Of a DNA stretch of 7,392 bases, positions 6,057 to 7,392 are shown in pieces. Each line of letters starts with the position of its first letter. Positions within the stretch are counted from its first letter, which is position 1. Below the pieces are notes generated by a model. That model had not been told where the DNA came from. It searched no databases and was given only the letters and a program-made list of their open reading frames with translations. The stretch comes from an uncultured Oscillospiraceae bacterium (GTDB taxonomy: Bacteria; Bacillota; Clostridia; Oscillospirales; Oscillospiraceae): NCBI GenBank assembly GCA_959022875.1, contig CAUFAM010000052.1, positions 1-7,392 of the forward strand, in the 5' to 3' direction. The position numbers and the translations under genes were made by a program.

Positions 6057-6206
6057 ATGGACAAAAACTTAGATGATATTTGGTGTGCCCTGCGGGCCAG
6101 ATACTACGGGGAGTGCGCCCAAAAGCTGCTGTTGACCGGTCATTTCAGAGCAGCCGCCGTGGTATTGGACTGGATGGACCAGGAGGTGGCTAAGCTTGAC
6201 CACTGA
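6057..6206 (+). CDS. 49-residue protein of unknown function, coupled to the recombinase
   Basis: The ATG is preceded by a very good AAAGGAGG (6041-6048, 8-nt gap), which supports a real gene. The product (MDKNLDDIWCALRARYYG at the N-terminus) looks all-helical and charged, with a possible helix pair (about residues 5-27 and 29-46). I do not recognise a family. Its last codons hold the AGGAGG (6181-6186) used by the next gene, whose TTG start overlaps this gene by 11 nt. Small basic or helical proteins beside integrases are often excisionases or regulators, but this one is not especially basic, so that role is only a guess. Confidence 0.65.
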   Translation: MDKNLDDIWCALRARYYGECAQKLLLTGHFRAAAVVLDWMDQEVAKLDH

Positions 6207-6711
6207 ATATCTGTTGCGCCGGGAGATGGAATATGTACTTGCTGCCCTTACCCCGTCAAATCGCTTGGTTTGTCGGGTCTGTTTACAGACCGGGCTCCGG
6301 GTGGGGGATGTGGTCAGCCTCAAAACCCAGGACCTGAAAGGCCAGTTCTGGATAGAGGAGGCAAAAACAAAAAAACGCCGTCGGGTCAACTTGCCCAGAG
6401 AACTGCTGGACCAGGTCAGAGCACAGGCAGGGGAGGTGTGGGCATTTCCTGGGCGCAAGCCCTGGCAGCACCGGACCCGTCAGGCAGTGTGGGCAGATGT
6501 GAAGCGGGCCGCCAAAGCGTTTCGAATCCGACAAAACATTGCTCCTCACAGCTTTCGCAAGGTCTACGCCGTGGAACTGCTGCGCCGGTGCGGGGATGTA
6601 AAGCGGGTACAGCGGGCCCTGAATCACTCCGACTGCGCAACCACCATGATCTACGTCATGGCAGCTGAACTTCTGGAGACCAAACGCCGTGGTAAGTCAA
6701 AATCCAGTTGA
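6196..6711 (+). CDS. Minimal (catalytic-domain-only) tyrosine recombinase
   Basis: A 171-residue site-specific recombinase. All catalytic positions of the tyrosine recombinase family are visible: R35 (TGLRVGD), a Lys in the beta-hairpin region (AKTKKRRR, K57-K60), H118 and R121 (PHSFRK), H144 (LNHSD) and nucleophile Y153 (MIYVMA). The usual N-terminal SAM-like core-binding domain is absent: only about 20 residues precede the catalytic domain. FimB/FimE (~200 residues) are known recombinases with a similarly short architecture. The TTG start is supported by AGGAGG (6181-6186, 9-nt gap) and overlaps the upstream gene, so the two are translationally coupled. It is the likely integrase of this element, perhaps acting with host Xer. 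The tail is Lys/Arg-rich (TKRRGKSKSS). Confidence 0.88.
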   Translation: MTTEYLLRREMEYVLAALTPSNRLVCRVCLQTGLRVGDVVSLKTQDLKGQFWIEEAKTKKRRRVNLPRELLDQVRAQAGEVWAFPGRKPWQHRTRQAVWADVKRAAKAFRIRQNIAPHSFRKVYAVELLRRCGDVKRVQRALNHSDCATTMIYVMAAELLETKRRGKSKSS

Positions 6712-6737
6712 CAGGCCTCGGCGTAGCATGGTATGAT
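6708..6737 (+). promoter_or_regulatory. Strong outward-facing promoter at the element's right end
   Basis: Perfect -35 TTGACA (6708-6713, overlapping the recombinase stop), an 18-nt spacer and -10 TATGAT (6732-6737) with an extended TG at 6729-6730. Transcription would begin near 6744, cross the right attachment site and reach the xer gene at 6912. No terminator is evident between. Confidence 0.7.
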
Positions 6738-6772
6738 TAGACATCTCAAAGGAAGGGAGGAAAGGGCACCCG

Positions 6773-6820
6773 GTGGAGGATATTGTCACTCCAGGTAAAC
6801 AAAACCGGCCATTTTGTTGA
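6773..6820 (+). CDS. Possible 15-codon leader ORF crossing the right att site
   Basis: GTG start with GAAAGGG 6 nt upstream (GGGAGG lies further, 12 nt) directly behind the outward promoter; it ends at a TGA inside the host half-site. Recombination at the att site would change its end. It may be only chance. Confidence 0.2.
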   Translation: MEDIVTPGKQNRPFC

Positions 6821-6822
6821 CC
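6791..6822. other. Candidate attR: right terminal inverted repeat plus host half-site
   Basis: Element-type arm CCAGGTAAACAAAACC (6791-6806), GGCC, then host-type arm ATTTTGTTGACC (6811-6822). Read on the minus strand it lines up with the left junction: host arm 12/12 and element arm 15/16, differing mainly in the central bases. Confidence 0.6.
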
Positions 6823-6852
6823 GTCGCATACTTCTTTTTTTCGTGAGGAAGC

Positions 6853-6880
6853 GGTCAACAAAATAAAAATTTTGTTGACC
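6853..6880. repeat. Perfect 11-6-11 palindrome, dif-like recombination site or operator
   Basis: GGTCAACAAAA (6853-6863), TAAAAA, TTTTGTTGACC (6870-6880). Two 11-bp arms around a 6-bp centre is the layout of Xer recombination sites. It ends 31 bp before the xer start. The sequence does not match the classical dif consensus closely, so an operator for xer is an equal alternative. Confidence 0.6.
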
Positions 6881-6911
6881 TGAGTGGAGGCGAAAAGCCC
6901 ATTTCCCCGGG

Positions 6912-7392
6912 ATGACCCCTATTATGGACTACCGCACCGAGGCTCCGGCGCTGCTGCGGGATTTCCTGGTTTATCACGAAACCATTCAAGGACATTCCCG
7001 CCAGACCGTCGATGAGTACTTCTTGGATCTTCGAAACTTCTTCCGCTATCTGAAGCTGGAAAAAAATCTTGTCCCCAGGGACACGCCCTTTGAACAGATT
7101 TCCATTGATGACGTCGATCTGTCTCTGGTCAAACAAATTACCCTTACTGACATCTACGCCTTTATGAACTTCCTGTCCCGGGACCGCCGGCTCAACAACG
7201 CCTCCCGGGCACGCAAAGTCGCCACTATCCGGTCCTTCTATAAATACCTCACCAACAAAGCCAAGCTTCTGGACGTCAATCCCGTCCAGGATCTGGACTC
7301 GCCCCGGCTGAAAAAAACGCTGCCCAAGTATCTGAATTTGGATGAGAGTCTGGAGCTTCTGGACAGCGTGGATGGCAAGAATGCCGTCCGGG
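6912..7392 (+). CDS. XerC/XerD-like tyrosine recombinase, N-terminal part (3' end outside window)
   Basis: The first 160 residues of a full-size tyrosine recombinase, open to the window edge. It shows the complete SAM-like core-binding domain: DFLVYHETIQGHSRQTVDEYF (first helices), a middle insert around residues 50-80, then NNASRARKVATIRSFYKYL and NPVQDLDSPRLKKTLPKYL, the typical linker into the catalytic domain. The catalytic residues lie beyond the window. ATG 6912 is the first start after an in-frame stop at 6876-6878; a second ATG lies four codons later. Neither has a clear ribosome binding site (GGAGG at 6886-6890 is 21 nt away). It is probably the chromosomal neighbour of radA, separated by the element; whether it is the dimer-resolving Xer or a specialised one cannot be told. 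Confidence 0.9.
   Translation, partial: MTPIMDYRTEAPALLRDFLVYHETIQGHSRQTVDEYFLDLRNFFRYLKLEKNLVPRDTPFEQISIDDVDLSLVKQITLTDIYAFMNFLSRDRRLNNASRARKVATIRSFYKYLTNKAKLLDVNPVQDLDSPRLKKTLPKYLNLDESLELLDSVDGKNAVR

Larger units (their letters stand above)
4383..6822. mobile_element. Putative integrative rolling-circle element inserted between radA and xer
   Basis: The proposed element contains an HUH Rep, a 49-residue protein and a minimal tyrosine recombinase. Its ends are mirror images. On the left, GGTCAACAAAAT (4383-4394), 7 nt, then GGTTTTGTTTGCCTGG (4402-4417). On the right, CCAGGTAAACAAAACC (6791-6806), 4 nt, then ATTTTGTTGACC (6811-6822). The inner 16-mers are inverted repeats (15/16). The outer 12-mers look like two halves of the intact palindrome at 6853-6880. 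This is what attL and attR should look like when an element with a palindromic attP enters a palindromic attB. An alternative boundary uses the 15-bp direct repeat GGTCAACAAAATAAA at 4383-4397 and 6853-6867. No relaxase, capsid or resistance gene is seen. That it moves is inference. Confidence 0.7.

Noticed and set aside
1..7392. CRISPR arrays, tRNA or rRNA genes
   Set aside because: No regularly spaced repeats and no tRNA- or rRNA-like sequence were seen on either strand.

Overview
The window looks like chromosome of a GC-rich, spore-forming Clostridia bacterium, probably from the Oscillospirales (the Flavonifractor/Lawsonibacter/Pseudoflavonifractor type). The evidence is a cotJ-type spore coat operon, a CwlD-like germination amidase, strong AGGAGG ribosome binding sites and several TTG starts. 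The species assignment is inference.

Left part (1-4173), ordinary host genes: the C-terminal end of a radical SAM/SPASM protein; a small two-helix membrane protein; a leftward operon made of a fused CotJA-CotJB protein and the CotJC manganese-catalase-like protein, ending at a hairpin terminator; then, divergently, cwlD followed by radA. A small Cys-rich protein gene runs leftward and overlaps the 3' end of radA.

Middle part (about 4383-6822): I read this as a 2.4-kb integrated element that separates radA from a chromosomal xer-type recombinase gene. It carries an HUH rolling-circle replication initiator, a 49-residue protein and a 171-residue, catalytic-domain-only tyrosine recombinase. Its ends form a 15/16 terminal inverted repeat. 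Outside these, GGTCAACAAAAT on the left and ATTTTGTTGACC on the right look like two halves of a disrupted palindromic site. An intact copy of that palindrome, a perfect 11-6-11 dif-like site, lies 30 bp further right, just upstream of the xer gene.

The roughly 630-bp stretch between the left end and rep has no convincing gene but is full of hairpins. On the minus strand it holds an apparent ~80-nt RNA gene with its own promoter (TTGACA, 17 nt, extended -10) and an intrinsic terminator. Near rep it has a CTTGATA motif in a small hairpin loop, a candidate rolling-circle nick site. At the right end a strong outward promoter points across the attachment site at xer. Together this looks like a small integrative plasmid-like element: Rep for replication of the excised circle, the minimal recombinase (perhaps with host Xer) for integration, and an excision-sensitive promoter arrangement. 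No mobilisation, capsid or cargo gene is visible.

Right part (6912-7392): the N-terminal 160 residues of a full-size XerC/XerD-like recombinase, cut by the window end.
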